DNA of 12,455 nt from Betaproteobacteria bacterium RIFCSPLOWO2_02_FULL_68_150 (GCA_001771975.1 MERE01000202.1:1-12455), one strand, 5' to 3'. Positions 1 through 8,965 are shown, counted from the first letter of the stretch. Numbers and translations: made by a program. The notes: a model not told the origin generated them from the sequence alone.

Positions 1-471
1 CGGATAGCGGTTGAAGCCCTTCGCAAGCGAAATGATCGCCAGCCGGTATCGGGCGAGCGTCCCGGCATCTGCAGCCGGCGCCGCAGGGGGCGGCGAAACC
101 GGCTCGGTTCTCGGCGCGGCAACGTTCGCTACACCGACCGATGCCGATGGCTCGGCCGCACTCTGCGAAGAATCTTGCGCCGGCTCCGGTGCGTTGGCTG
201 CAGGCGCGAGTGCCTCGCGCGCGCTCGTCTCTACCCGCTGTGACGCGGAGCGCTTCGACGACAATGGCTTCGCAAGCGAAAGCGACGATTGCTGCAGCAG
301 CGCGGCGTGCTCGGCGGGCGACGGCTCCGGCAGGAGGCGCGCCAGGATCGGCGCCGGCGGCCGCTGCCAATCGCGCCAGCCCGGCAGCGCGCTCAACAGC
401 ACGGCATGCAGCAGGATCGAGGCGAGTACCGCTGCGTCGAGCGCATGGCGCTCGCTTGCGCGCATCTGCAT
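1..471 (-). CDS. TonB-like energy transducer, C-terminus beyond window
   Basis: The reading frame on the minus strand runs open for 157 codons from the ATG at 471 to the window edge. Residues about 9-32 form one hydrophobic segment, as expected for a TonB inner-membrane anchor. A Pro/Ala/Ser-rich linker follows (RPPPP at about 37-41, SPPPAAPAA at about 128-136). The last visible residues, YRLAIISLAKGFNRYP, match the opening of the TonB C-terminal domain (pattern YxxxIxxxIxxxxxYP). TonB proteins pass proton-motive energy from ExbB/ExbD to outer-membrane receptors. A GGAGGT stands at 475-480; it is very close to this ATG and better spaced for a second in-frame ATG at 465, so either start is possible. 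It lies 53 nt downstream of the molybdenum hydroxylase gene on the same strand. The folded domain is outside the window, so the subtype is open. Confidence 0.75.
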   Translation of the reverse strand, partial: MQMRASERHALDAAVLASILLHAVLLSALPGWRDWQRPPAPILARLLPEPSPAEHAALLQQSSLSLAKPLSSKRSASQRVETSAREALAPAANAPEPAQDSSQSAAEPSASVGVANVAAPRTEPVSPPPAAPAADAGTLARYRLAIISLAKGFNRYP

Positions 472-524
472 CGCACCTCCGATCCCCGCCCGCAGGCGGT
501 CACTGCGTCCTAACGCGCCCGCTT

Positions 525-2849
<2,325 letters not shown>

Positions 2850-2855
2850 ACCGAT

Positions 2856-2882
2856 AAAAAAACGCCCCGTGACCGGGGCGTT
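2856..2882 (-). terminator. Intrinsic (Rho-independent) terminator
   Basis: Read on the minus strand, a perfect 9-bp stem (AACGCCCCG / CGGGGCGTT) with a 4-nt loop is followed directly by a run of Ts (plus-strand A-run 2856-2862). This is a classic Rho-independent terminator for leftward transcription and would end the two-gene operon at 3526-2974. The T-run stops only 6 nt before the ATG of the molybdenum hydroxylase gene, so any transcript entering that gene from upstream must pass through it. Confidence 0.85.
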
Positions 2883-2942
2883 CGCAATTCTGGCGGAGCG
2901 TGCAGTCTAGGCCGAACCCCGGTCCCCTGCAAATCGAACGCA

Positions 2943-2961
2943 CCCGCGCACGCGGCGCGGG
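2943..2961 (-). repeat. Inverted repeat downstream of the 82-aa gene
   Basis: A perfect 7-bp inverted repeat (CCCGCGC / GCGCGGG, 5-nt loop) starts 13 nt after the stop codon of the 82-aa gene. It has no T-tract on the minus strand, so it is not a canonical terminator. It may stabilise the 3' end of the mRNA or act with the terminator about 60 nt further on. In GC-rich DNA such a repeat can also occur by chance. Confidence 0.4.
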
Positions 2962-2973
2962 CGTCACGCCAAC

Positions 2974-3222
2974 TCAATGCGTGGCGCTGGCGAGCGCCGG
3001 CAGCACGCGCACCCGGTCCGGCTCCTGGCCGGTCCACTCCTGGCGGCGGCCGTCGCGCCCGTAGACGCCCGCCCAGAGCGTTTCGCCGGAAACGGAATCG
3101 ATCACCGTCACGACGTCGCCCGGCGTGCTCAGTGCCGCGCGTGCCTTTTCGATCGCGCGCTCGCGGTCCAGGTCCTGCCAGGCGTCGGAATCCATGGATC
3201 GGGTTTTTTCAATCTTGTACAT
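2974..3222 (-). CDS. Small hypothetical protein (82 aa)
   Basis: An 82-residue soluble protein that I cannot assign to a named family. The N-terminal half is charged and probably helical (DSDAWQDLDRERAIEKARAAL, about 11-31, in two parts). The second half looks like a short beta-rich unit (DVVTVIDSVSGETLWAGVY, about 36-54) ending in a basic and polar segment. There is no signal peptide or membrane segment. The ATG at 3222 is chosen because GAGAGGA lies about 7 nt upstream; the frame is open further upstream, but that part is antisense-like sequence overlapping the preceding gene. It begins 16 nt after the stop of the DUF3563-like gene, so the two are very probably co-transcribed. An intrinsic terminator follows at 2856-2882. 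Confidence 0.7.
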   Translation of the reverse strand: MYKIEKTRSMDSDAWQDLDRERAIEKARAALSTPGDVVTVIDSVSGETLWAGVYGRDGRRQEWTGQEPDRVRVLPALASATH

Positions 3223-3238
3223 GATGCAGTCCTCTCGC

Positions 3239-3526
3239 TCAGGAGTAAGGATCGAACGCGCCGTAGCTGCGCTCGAGGTTGCGGATGCGCCGTTCGAGAT
3301 CGAACACGTCGCTCGATTCGGCGAGATAACCTTCGAGTTGGCGGTAACGTGCCCGCTCGGCGCTTCTTTCCAACCAGCGGAACAGGCCGCGGACCGCATC
3401 GCCGATCGCGGCGAACGCCGAGCGCCCGCCGGTTTCGGGTATCGTAGGTGCCGCTTCGGGCAGGGTGAGCGCTCCGCGGTAGTGAATGATGCTGTCGCCT
3501 TCATAGATCGGGGACCAGGCTTTCAT
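3239..3526 (-). CDS. DUF3563-like small protein (95 aa)
   Basis: This 95-aa protein ends in RYRQLEGYLAESSDVFDLERR (about 60-80) followed by IRNLER. It resembles DUF3563, a short helical family of unknown function common in Burkholderiales, whose mark is a YLA-S-D--DLE-R-R-LER pattern. The first 45 residues (Pro-rich TLPEAAPTIPETGG at 21-34) are not part of that pattern. There is no signal peptide. The start at 3526 is preferred over an in-frame ATG at 3562 because AAGGAG sits about 7 nt upstream of 3526. It is the first gene of a two-gene operon and diverges from the LysR gene, so that regulator could control it. The family call rests on motif memory, not a search. Confidence 0.75.
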   Translation of the reverse strand: MKAWSPIYEGDSIIHYRGALTLPEAAPTIPETGGRSAFAAIGDAVRGLFRWLERSAERARYRQLEGYLAESSDVFDLERRIRNLERSYGAFDPYS

Positions 3527-3693
3527 GACTAGCTCCTTGACGGCCTTCCGGCCGCTTGACATGGCCTCAATATCGACCCGCGAAGCTCAATAATCAATTC
3601 GTAATTACAGATACTTAGGATCAGTTTGGACGATGCCTCGCAAGTCTTTGACGCAGTGCAGCATTTTCGCGCTAGAATGATTCCGGACCAGCC
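3527..3693. promoter_or_regulatory. Divergent AT-rich control region between the small operon and lysR
   Basis: The 167-nt gap between the divergent start codons holds the most AT-rich patch of the window (about 3567-3632), inside otherwise GC-rich DNA. It contains the perfect 8-bp palindrome GTAATTAC at 3601-3608. For the LysR gene a candidate promoter is TTGACG at 3648-3653 and TAGAAT at 3673-3678 with a somewhat long 19-nt spacer. LysR regulators usually bind AT-rich T-N11-A sites in such divergent regions and often repress their own gene, so this is the expected operator location. A short stem (CGGCC-TTCC-GGCCG, about 3541-3554) lies in the leader of the leftward operon. Promoter assignments are by eye. 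Confidence 0.55.
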
Positions 3694-4596
3694 ATGGAAA
3701 TCTACCAACTGCGCGCTTTTGCCGCGGTAGCCGACGCCGGGCAGCTGACCCGGGCGGCCGAACGCCTGCATATCAGCCAGCCCGCCCTGAGCGCCCAGAT
3801 CAAGGCGCTGGAAGAGGAACTCGAGGTGCGGCTGTTCGAGCGCACGCCGAACGGCATGCAAACCACGCGTGCCGGCCGCGAGCTGCTCGTGCATGCCGAG
3901 AAGGTGCTCGCCGCCGCCGAGGCGCTGCGCCAGGCCGCGAGTGCGGCGCGCGGTGAAACGGCCGGGCGGCTGCGCATCGGCACGCTGAGCGATCCGCAGT
4001 TCATCCGCCTCGGCGATATCCTGGGCAAGGCGGTCGAGCGCTATCCGCTGCTCGAGCTCGAGCTGCACCACGAGATCACCGGCGCCGCGCTGGAGGCGGT
4101 GCGCGACGGTACGCTCGATGCGAGCTTCTACTACGGCGACATCGGCTCGCCGCAAGTGGCCGGGCTTGCACTGAGGGAACTCGTCTATCGCGTCGCCGCG
4201 CCCGCCGAATGGAAGGCGCGCATCGACGGCGCGAGCTGGCGCGAGCTCGCCGCCCTGCCGTGGATCGTGACGCCGCCGATCAGCACCCACCACCGGCTTC
4301 TGCAGACGCTATTCGCCGAGCACGATGTCACACCCGGCAAGGTCATCGAGGCGGACAACGAGTTCGTGATCAGCAACCTCGTCGCGTCGGCGCTCGGCGT
4401 GTCGCTGATGCGCGAGGACCTCGCGCTGGCGCGCGAGCAGGCAGGCGAAGTGTGCATCTGGTCGAAGGCGCGCGTGCGCACCACCTTGTGGTTCATCTAC
4501 CGCGCCGAGCGTGCGTCCGACCCCCTCCTTGCCGCGCTGCTCCAGGTGGTGGCGGAGACCTGGCAGGTGGCGCCGGAGAAGGTCAGGGCCGCCTGA
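3694..4596 (+). CDS. LysR family transcriptional regulator
   Basis: A 300-aa protein of normal LysR length. The N-terminus (MEIYQLRAFAAVADAGQLTR) and the helix-turn-helix around 17-45 (AAERLHISQPALSAQIKALE, then LFERTPNGMQTTRAG) are textbook LysR sequence. A linker helix follows to about residue 90, then the periplasmic-binding-protein-like effector domain, starting near GRLRIGTLSDPQF. The start is preceded by only a weak ribosome site. It is divergent from the DUF3563-like operon and convergent with the phosphatase/glycohydrolase fusion, whose stop lies 40 nt beyond. By the usual LysR arrangement its target would be the divergent small operon, although it could act elsewhere. The effector cannot be inferred. 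Confidence 0.95.
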   Translation: MEIYQLRAFAAVADAGQLTRAAERLHISQPALSAQIKALEEELEVRLFERTPNGMQTTRAGRELLVHAEKVLAAAEALRQAASAARGETAGRLRIGTLSDPQFIRLGDILGKAVERYPLLELELHHEITGAALEAVRDGTLDASFYYGDIGSPQVAGLALRELVYRVAAPAEWKARIDGASWRELAALPWIVTPPISTHHRLLQTLFAEHDVTPGKVIEADNEFVISNLVASALGVSLMREDLALAREQAGEVCIWSKARVRTTLWFIYRAERASDPLLAALLQVVAETWQVAPEKVRAA

Positions 4597-4635
4597 GCAA
4601 CTCGCGGCCGCGTGGCGCCGCGTGATGGACGCAAC

Positions 4636-6387
4636 CTAGGCGGCGATCAACCCCTCAGCGAGATCGAGCACATCGTCCGGCCAGTAAGCGGTGGGTCTTG
4701 CCTGCGATACGCCGCAATCGGCGCTCGGCCGGCAGGACAGCACGGACAGCAGCCAGCGCTGCGGAATCGCGGTACGTCCGTGCAGCGCGCCTGCGAGCGC
4801 CCCGGCGACGGCGCCATGGCTGTCGGTGTCGCCGCCTGCGCTGGCCGTGGCGATCAATGCCGCTTCGAAGCTCCTCGCATGGTGCAGCTGATAGAACGCG
4901 TTCTGCAGCGCGACGAGCACCCGGTCGAGGCGGCTTGCACGATCGCCCGGCCGCGCGCCCTGCGAAGCACGCCCGATCGCGGCGCGCGCCTCGCCGCCGC
5001 AGTGCGCGAGCGCCGCGGCCAGCATGTCTGCACGCGTGCCGCCTGCCACGCCGGCTCCGATCGCGGCTGCGTATCCTGCACAGGCCTCCAGGCAGACCGG
5101 ATTGGGATGCGTGAGCGCCGAGTCCTCGCGCGCCGCGCGCGCCGCGCGCGCCGGATCGCCCGCGGCCCAGATCCCGATCGGCGATACGCGCATCAGCGAT
5201 CCGCTCGAGGTGCTGCCGGGGTCGGGTTTTCCGGAAATTCCCGCGCGCGTCGTGCCGCCGACGTCGAACGGACCTGACGCGAGCCAATCCTGGTAGGCGG
5301 CGAACGCCGCGCTGGCATCGTAGCGCCTGTGGCGCGCGATGCTGCGCGCCAGGGCGAGCGCCAGCTCACCAGCGGCCGCGGGCTGTCCGGCGATCTGAAA
5401 CCCGACCCGCGAACCGAGACTGTCGCCGATCAGCTGCCCGAGCAGGCAGCCTTGCGCGCGTGCGAGGCGCGCATCGTCGGCGCTGCGCGGAAAGCCAAGC
5501 GCCATGCGCGGCGCGATCCTGGGTTCGCGCAACACGCTCTCCCAGTCCTTCCCCGCCAGATCGCGCACTGCGTCGGGTGCGCCGGCGATGCATCCGGGTA
5601 CCAGCGCGTCCCTCGCCCCGGTGAACGCGATCTCGCGCCCCTCGGCATCGTGCAAGACGCCGCCCGCTGCGCGCACCAGCGCCGCGCCCGCCGCGATATC
5701 GTATTCATTCACCGAGTGCAGCGAGAGCGTAGCCGCACCATCTCCGGCAGCGATGCGCGCCAGGCGATACGCAATGCTCGGCATGGCGACGAAGCGCGCC
5801 GGCGCGAGCGCGCGCGAAAACGCATGCGGCCGCAGCGCCGCGGACGCGGTCGTCCAGACGATCGCTCCGCGCTCCAGGCGCGCGCGCGAAAGATCGACCT
5901 CGAGCGGCCGGCCGTTGCGCCGGATCGGACCACAGCCCTGCGCCCACGCGATGGTGTCCGGGCCGCGGTCAGGCGCGAGCGGACAATGCACGACGCCGAG
6001 CGCGACCTCGGCTTTCGCGGCTCCAGCCTCGGGCGCGGAATCGGAGAACCTGGCGCCGCGCAGCAGCGCGATCGAGACCGCCGAGCCGCGGTTCCCCTTG
6101 AGGAACTCGTTCGTGCCGTCGTGCGGATCCACGACCCAGCGGTACTGCCCGATCGGCCCCGCCGCAAGTCCGGTTTCCTCGCCGAGGAAGGAACCTGCGA
6201 GCAGCGACTGCAGCGTTGCGCGCAGGGACTCCTCGATCTCGGTATCGACCGGCGCCTTGCCGCGCTCGCCGCGCGGTCCCGTGGGCCGGAAGAATTCCTC
6301 GCGCAGGCGCTCGCCGGCGTCCCGCGCCGCGCGAATCACCGGTTCGAGCAAATCCGCGGCCGTTGGGCCGGCGCTGGCCGCACTCAT
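4636..6387 (-). CDS. Inositol-monophosphatase-like / ADP-ribosylglycohydrolase-like fusion protein
   Basis: A 583-aa two-domain protein. Residues about 10-275 are an inositol monophosphatase/CysQ-type phosphatase: metal motifs GEETG (69-73), DPHDGTNEF (87-95) and NEYDIAAG (227-234, the WDxAAG position) keep all the Mg-binding acids. Residues about 305-583 are an ADP-ribosylglycohydrolase (DraG/ARH) domain: GCLLGQLIGDSLG (313-325), SALTHPNPVCLEA (423-435), ALQNAFYQL (493-501) and GGDTDSHGAVAGALAGA (518-534). At the usual TDDS/TDDT metal motif, before ELALALARS, the sequence reads AAAG (337-340), so half of the dinuclear metal site is missing and the second domain may be inactive or altered. 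The start at 6387 is where phosphatase homology begins; the open frame continues to 6600 but would run into the divergent gene. The SD is weak. Substrates are unknown: a 3'-phosphonucleotide, sugar phosphate or ADP-ribose derivative are options. Confidence 0.88.
   Translation of the reverse strand: MSAASAGPTAADLLEPVIRAARDAGERLREEFFRPTGPRGERGKAPVDTEIEESLRATLQSLLAGSFLGEETGLAAGPIGQYRWVVDPHDGTNEFLKGNRGSAVSIALLRGARFSDSAPEAGAAKAEVALGVVHCPLAPDRGPDTIAWAQGCGPIRRNGRPLEVDLSRARLERGAIVWTTASAALRPHAFSRALAPARFVAMPSIAYRLARIAAGDGAATLSLHSVNEYDIAAGAALVRAAGGVLHDAEGREIAFTGARDALVPGCIAGAPDAVRDLAGKDWESVLREPRIAPRMALGFPRSADDARLARAQGCLLGQLIGDSLGSRVGFQIAGQPAAAGELALALARSIARHRRYDASAAFAAYQDWLASGPFDVGGTTRAGISGKPDPGSTSSGSLMRVSPIGIWAAGDPARAARAAREDSALTHPNPVCLEACAGYAAAIGAGVAGGTRADMLAAALAHCGGEARAAIGRASQGARPGDRASRLDRVLVALQNAFYQLHHARSFEAALIATASAGGDTDSHGAVAGALAGALHGRTAIPQRWLLSVLSCRPSADCGVSQARPTAYWPDDVLDLAEGLIAA
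5127..5153. repeat. Three perfect 9-nt tandem repeats inside the fusion gene
   Basis: CGCGCGCCG is repeated three times without error. On the coding (minus) strand it encodes an Ala/Arg repeat (ARAARAAR) in the ADP-ribosylglycohydrolase domain, just before EDSALTHP. Because the unit is three codons, copy-number change would lengthen or shorten the protein without a frameshift. Confidence 0.85.
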
Positions 6388-6416
6388 GCGATGAGCCAAA
6401 GTGAGACGGTGGCCGG

Positions 6417-6444
6417 AGTGTACTGCGACGATGGTGCGCCTGAA
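6417..6444 (-). promoter_or_regulatory. Candidate promoter for the phosphatase/glycohydrolase fusion
   Basis: On the minus strand, TTCAGG (6444-6439) and TACACT (6422-6417) are separated by 16 nt, a reasonable sigma-70-type pair that would start transcription about 22 nt before the ATG at 6387. It lies in the 124-nt gap between divergent genes. The -35 match is weak and the call is by eye only. Confidence 0.3.
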
Positions 6445-6474
6445 CGGCCGGCCTCGCATGGGCCAGGCCGGGCT

Positions 6475-6494
6475 CGAGGCCAGCGCCGGCCTCG
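6475..6494 (+). promoter_or_regulatory. Hairpin just upstream of the dehydrogenase start
   Basis: A perfect 7-bp inverted repeat (CGAGGCC / GGCCTCG, 6-nt loop) ends 17 nt before the ATG at 6512. No T-tract follows, so it is not a terminator. A TAACAT at 6497-6502 could be a -10 element, in which case the hairpin would be promoter DNA (a dyad operator) and not RNA. Related GGCC-rich words recur across 6440-6494, so chance is possible in this GC-rich stretch. Confidence 0.35.
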
Positions 6495-6511
6495 GGTAAC
6501 ATTGCCGCAAC

Positions 6512-7477
6512 ATGACGCAAAGCCGCGATGCGGATCGAACGACCACCGCCACGGTCGGGGTGATCGGGTTGGGAATCATGGGTTCGGCGATGAGCGCCAA
6601 TCTGGTGCGCGCCGGATTCGAAGTGCACGGTTACGATATCGTCGCCGCGCGACGGCGCGCCCTGGCCGCTTCGGGCGGCCACCCGCATCGCACCGTGGGC
6701 GACGTGGCCGCACGCTGCGAGATCCTGGTGACATCGCTGCCTTCAGCGGCGGCGCTGCAGGAGGTCGTGCAAACCGTCGCAGGGCACAGGCGGCGCGGCC
6801 GCGTGGTGGTGGAAACCAGTACCCTGTCTCTGGAGGACAAGCGGGCGGCGCAGAAGCGCCTTGCCACGGCCGGCGCGGCGATGCTCGACGCACCGCTCTC
6901 CGGAACCGGCGCCCAGGCGCGCACGCGCGACCTGGTGGTGTATGCGAGCGGTCCGCGCCGCGCCTACCGGCGCTGCGCGCCGGTGTTCGACGGGTTCGCG
7001 CGCGCGCATCACCACGTCGGCGCCTTCGGCAACGGCACGCGCATGAAACTCGTCGCCAACCTGCTGGTCGCGATCCACAACGTCGCGGCCGCCGAGGCGT
7101 TCACGCTCGCGCGCAAGGCTGGACTTGATCCGGCGCTCGTATACAACGTGATCGGCGACGGCGCGGGGGGGTCGCGCATGTTCCAGGTGCGCGGCCCGAT
7201 GATGGTCGCCGAGGATTACTCGGACGCGACCATGAAGGTCGAGATCTGGCAAAAGGACATGCGCATCATCGGCGAGTTCGCAGCCCGCCTCGGTTGCCCG
7301 ACGCCACTGTTTGCGGCGAGCGCGCCGATCTACACGGCGGCGATGGCGACTGGCCGGGGCCGGGAGGATACTGCCGCGGTGTGCGCGGTGCTCGGGGCAA
7401 TGGCGGGAATCGCGCCGCGCGGCCGGCGCCCAAAAGCATCGCCCAACCACCACCGCTCGAGCGGGTTGCCGACATGA
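6512..7477 (+). CDS. NAD(P)-dependent beta-hydroxyacid dehydrogenase (3-hydroxyisobutyrate dehydrogenase family)
   Basis: A 321-aa enzyme of the 6-phosphogluconate/3-hydroxyisobutyrate dehydrogenase family, which oxidises beta-hydroxyacids with NAD(P)+. The Rossmann motif GLGIMGS is at 19-25, the substrate-site segment DAPLSGT at 126-132 (family DAPVSGG), and the catalytic lysine is probably K179 in GNGTRMKLVANL; WQKDM (246-250) matches the C-terminal helix motif. About 20 residues after AMAGI (rich in R, H, S, P) go beyond the usual family end and run into the next gene. The exact substrate (hydroxyisobutyrate, tartronate semialdehyde, threonate and others) cannot be told. The SD is weak. 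Its stop overlaps the ATG of the hemerythrin gene by 4 nt (ATGA), indicating translational coupling. Confidence 0.92.
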   Translation: MTQSRDADRTTTATVGVIGLGIMGSAMSANLVRAGFEVHGYDIVAARRRALAASGGHPHRTVGDVAARCEILVTSLPSAAALQEVVQTVAGHRRRGRVVVETSTLSLEDKRAAQKRLATAGAAMLDAPLSGTGAQARTRDLVVYASGPRRAYRRCAPVFDGFARAHHHVGAFGNGTRMKLVANLLVAIHNVAAAEAFTLARKAGLDPALVYNVIGDGAGGSRMFQVRGPMMVAEDYSDATMKVEIWQKDMRIIGEFAARLGCPTPLFAASAPIYTAAMATGRGREDTAAVCAVLGAMAGIAPRGRRPKASPNHHRSSGLPT

Positions 7478-8055
7478 GCCAACTGCTCGCCGTGCTCTGG
7501 AGCGAACACCGCTCGATCGCTGCCGTGCTGCACGCCCTGCTGTATCTCGTCAACGACAGGCGCAGCGGCGGCAAGGCGCTCGATGCGCAGGCGATTCGCG
7601 CGATCCTGCATTACCTCGACGTGTTCCCGGAGCGCGTGCATCACCCGAAGGAAGAACGTTTCCTGTTCGCGGCGCTGCGCCACAGGACGAGCGAGATCGA
7701 CCCGGTGCTCGATGCGCTGATGCGCGACCACGCCGGCGGCGAGGGCGCGATCCGCAGCCTGGAGCAGCTGCTGCTCGGCTCCGAGCAGGGCGGCGAGGAC
7801 GAGTTCGAGGCGCTCGCCGCGGCCAGCGAGCGCTACGTCAAGGATTACCACGAGCACATGCGCACCGAGGAAGAAGTGGTGATGAAGGTGGCGCGCATGG
7901 TGCTCACCGAGACAGACTGGCTGCAACTGCGCACCGAGTGGGCCAGCCACCGGGATCCGCTCGCGGGCATCGACCACCGGAGCGTCAACGACCGGATGAT
8001 CGCCCGCATCGTCGAACTGGCGGCGCCGCCGATCGGCCTGCGTAGCGCGGACTGA
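7474..8055 (+). CDS. Hemerythrin HHE-domain protein
   Basis: A 193-aa soluble protein whose residues about 1-150 have the hemerythrin/HHE pattern of a four-helix bundle binding a non-heme di-iron centre: EHRS (H12), HHPKEE (H56/H57, E60/E61), DHAGGEG (H86) and YHEHMRTEEE (H126/H128, E132/E133). Such proteins bind O2, sense oxygen or NO, or protect against iron and nitrosative stress. About 40 residues follow the domain (DPLAGIDHRSVNDRMIARIV), which is not unusual. The ATG overlaps the stop of the upstream dehydrogenase (ATGA), and the deacetylase-like gene begins 25 nt after its stop, so it is the middle gene of a three-gene operon. No membrane or signalling domain is fused to it. Confidence 0.9.
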   Translation: MSQLLAVLWSEHRSIAAVLHALLYLVNDRRSGGKALDAQAIRAILHYLDVFPERVHHPKEERFLFAALRHRTSEIDPVLDALMRDHAGGEGAIRSLEQLLLGSEQGGEDEFEALAAASERYVKDYHEHMRTEEEVVMKVARMVLTETDWLQLRTEWASHRDPLAGIDHRSVNDRMIARIVELAAPPIGLRSAD

Positions 8056-8080
8056 CCGAAGTCCCGGGAGACGAGACCGC

Positions 8081-8965
8081 ATGCCGATGCAACCGCGCGA
8101 GCGCGCACCCTACTCCGCGATCGTCGATCGGCCGCCGCTGCGGCTGCCGGGTGGCGCGCGCGTCGTCGTCTGGACCATCGTCAACCTCGAGGTGTGGGAC
8201 ATCGGCAAGCCGATGCCGCGGCAGGTGCTGCCGGCGCCGGCAGGGGTGCAGATGCTGCCCGACGTGCCCAACTGGTCGTGGCACGAGTACGGCATGCGCG
8301 TAGGCTTCTGGCGCTTCCACCGCCTCTACGAGCAGCTGCAGATCCGGCCGACGCTCTCGGTCAACGCGCGCGTCTGCCTCGACTATCCGCGCGTCGCCGC
8401 GGCCTGCCGCGACGCCGGCTGGGAGTTCATGGGCCACAGCTTCGAGCAGGGCGCGATCCACAAGGAGGACGACCAGAAGGCAATGATCGCGAGGTCGCTG
8501 GAGACGCTGGAAAAATTCACCGGCCGGCGCCCGCGCGGCTGGCTCGGGCCCGGGCTCACGCAAACGCTCGAGACGCCCGAACTGCTCGCCGCAGCCGGCG
8601 TGCAATACATCGGCGACTGGCTCTACGACGACGAGCCGACCGAGATCCAGACCGCGCACGGCCCGCTCGTCACCCTGCCTTACTCGGCCGAGCTGAACGA
8701 CATCCCGATGATGGTCGTGCAGCACCACGAGGCGGCCTACTGGAGGCGCAAGTGCGTCGATGCCTTCGAGCGCTACCACCTCGAGAGCGCCGAGCGCGCC
8801 AAGATCATGGCGATCGCGATCCACCCCTACATCACGGGCCAGCCGTTCCGCATCAAGTACCTCGAGCAGGTCTACGAGCACCTGCGGCAGCACCCCGACG
8901 TCGTGTTCTGGAACGGCGAGCAGATCCTCGACTGGTACCTGCTGCAGCGCGCGCCCCGGGCCTGA
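8081..8965 (+). CDS. Polysaccharide deacetylase-fold (PuuE/NodB-like) hydrolase
   Basis: A 294-aa cytoplasmic protein of the polysaccharide deacetylase superfamily (carbohydrate esterase 4 fold), closer to the allantoinase PuuE-like branch than to cell-wall deacetylases. Visible features are WTIVNLEVWD (31-40), NWSWHEYGMRVGFWRF (64-79), GWEFMGHSFEQGAIHKE (113-129, with H119, E122 and H127), ETLEKFTGRRPRGWLGPGL (141-159) and AIHPYITGQP (246-255, with H248). The NodB catalytic TFDDG is absent; NLE occupies the equivalent first strand, as in PuuE-type enzymes that cleave C-N bonds in non-sugar substrates. There is no signal peptide, arguing against a cell-wall role. GGGAGA lies upstream of the ATG, which has a second in-frame ATG two codons later. 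It is the last gene of the dehydrogenase-hemerythrin operon. Confidence 0.88.
   Translation: MPMQPRERAPYSAIVDRPPLRLPGGARVVVWTIVNLEVWDIGKPMPRQVLPAPAGVQMLPDVPNWSWHEYGMRVGFWRFHRLYEQLQIRPTLSVNARVCLDYPRVAAACRDAGWEFMGHSFEQGAIHKEDDQKAMIARSLETLEKFTGRRPRGWLGPGLTQTLETPELLAAAGVQYIGDWLYDDEPTEIQTAHGPLVTLPYSAELNDIPMMVVQHHEAAYWRRKCVDAFERYHLESAERAKIMAIAIHPYITGQPFRIKYLEQVYEHLRQHPDVVFWNGEQILDWYLLQRAPRA

Noticed and set aside
2883..2945. A possible tRNA-like segment on the minus strand ending in CCGCCA near 2892.
   Set aside because: The T-arm and acceptor positions do not pair and no anticodon arm can be drawn.
6388..6600. A 71-residue N-terminal extension of the fusion protein.
   Set aside because: It would overlap the divergent dehydrogenase gene and its control region, and the residues do not resemble a phosphatase N-terminus or a clean signal peptide.
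5329..7128. A 599-codon plus-strand open frame covering the fusion gene and part of the dehydrogenase gene.
   Set aside because: It crosses two real genes and a divergent promoter region, has Arg-rich low-complexity sequence and no recognisable motif.
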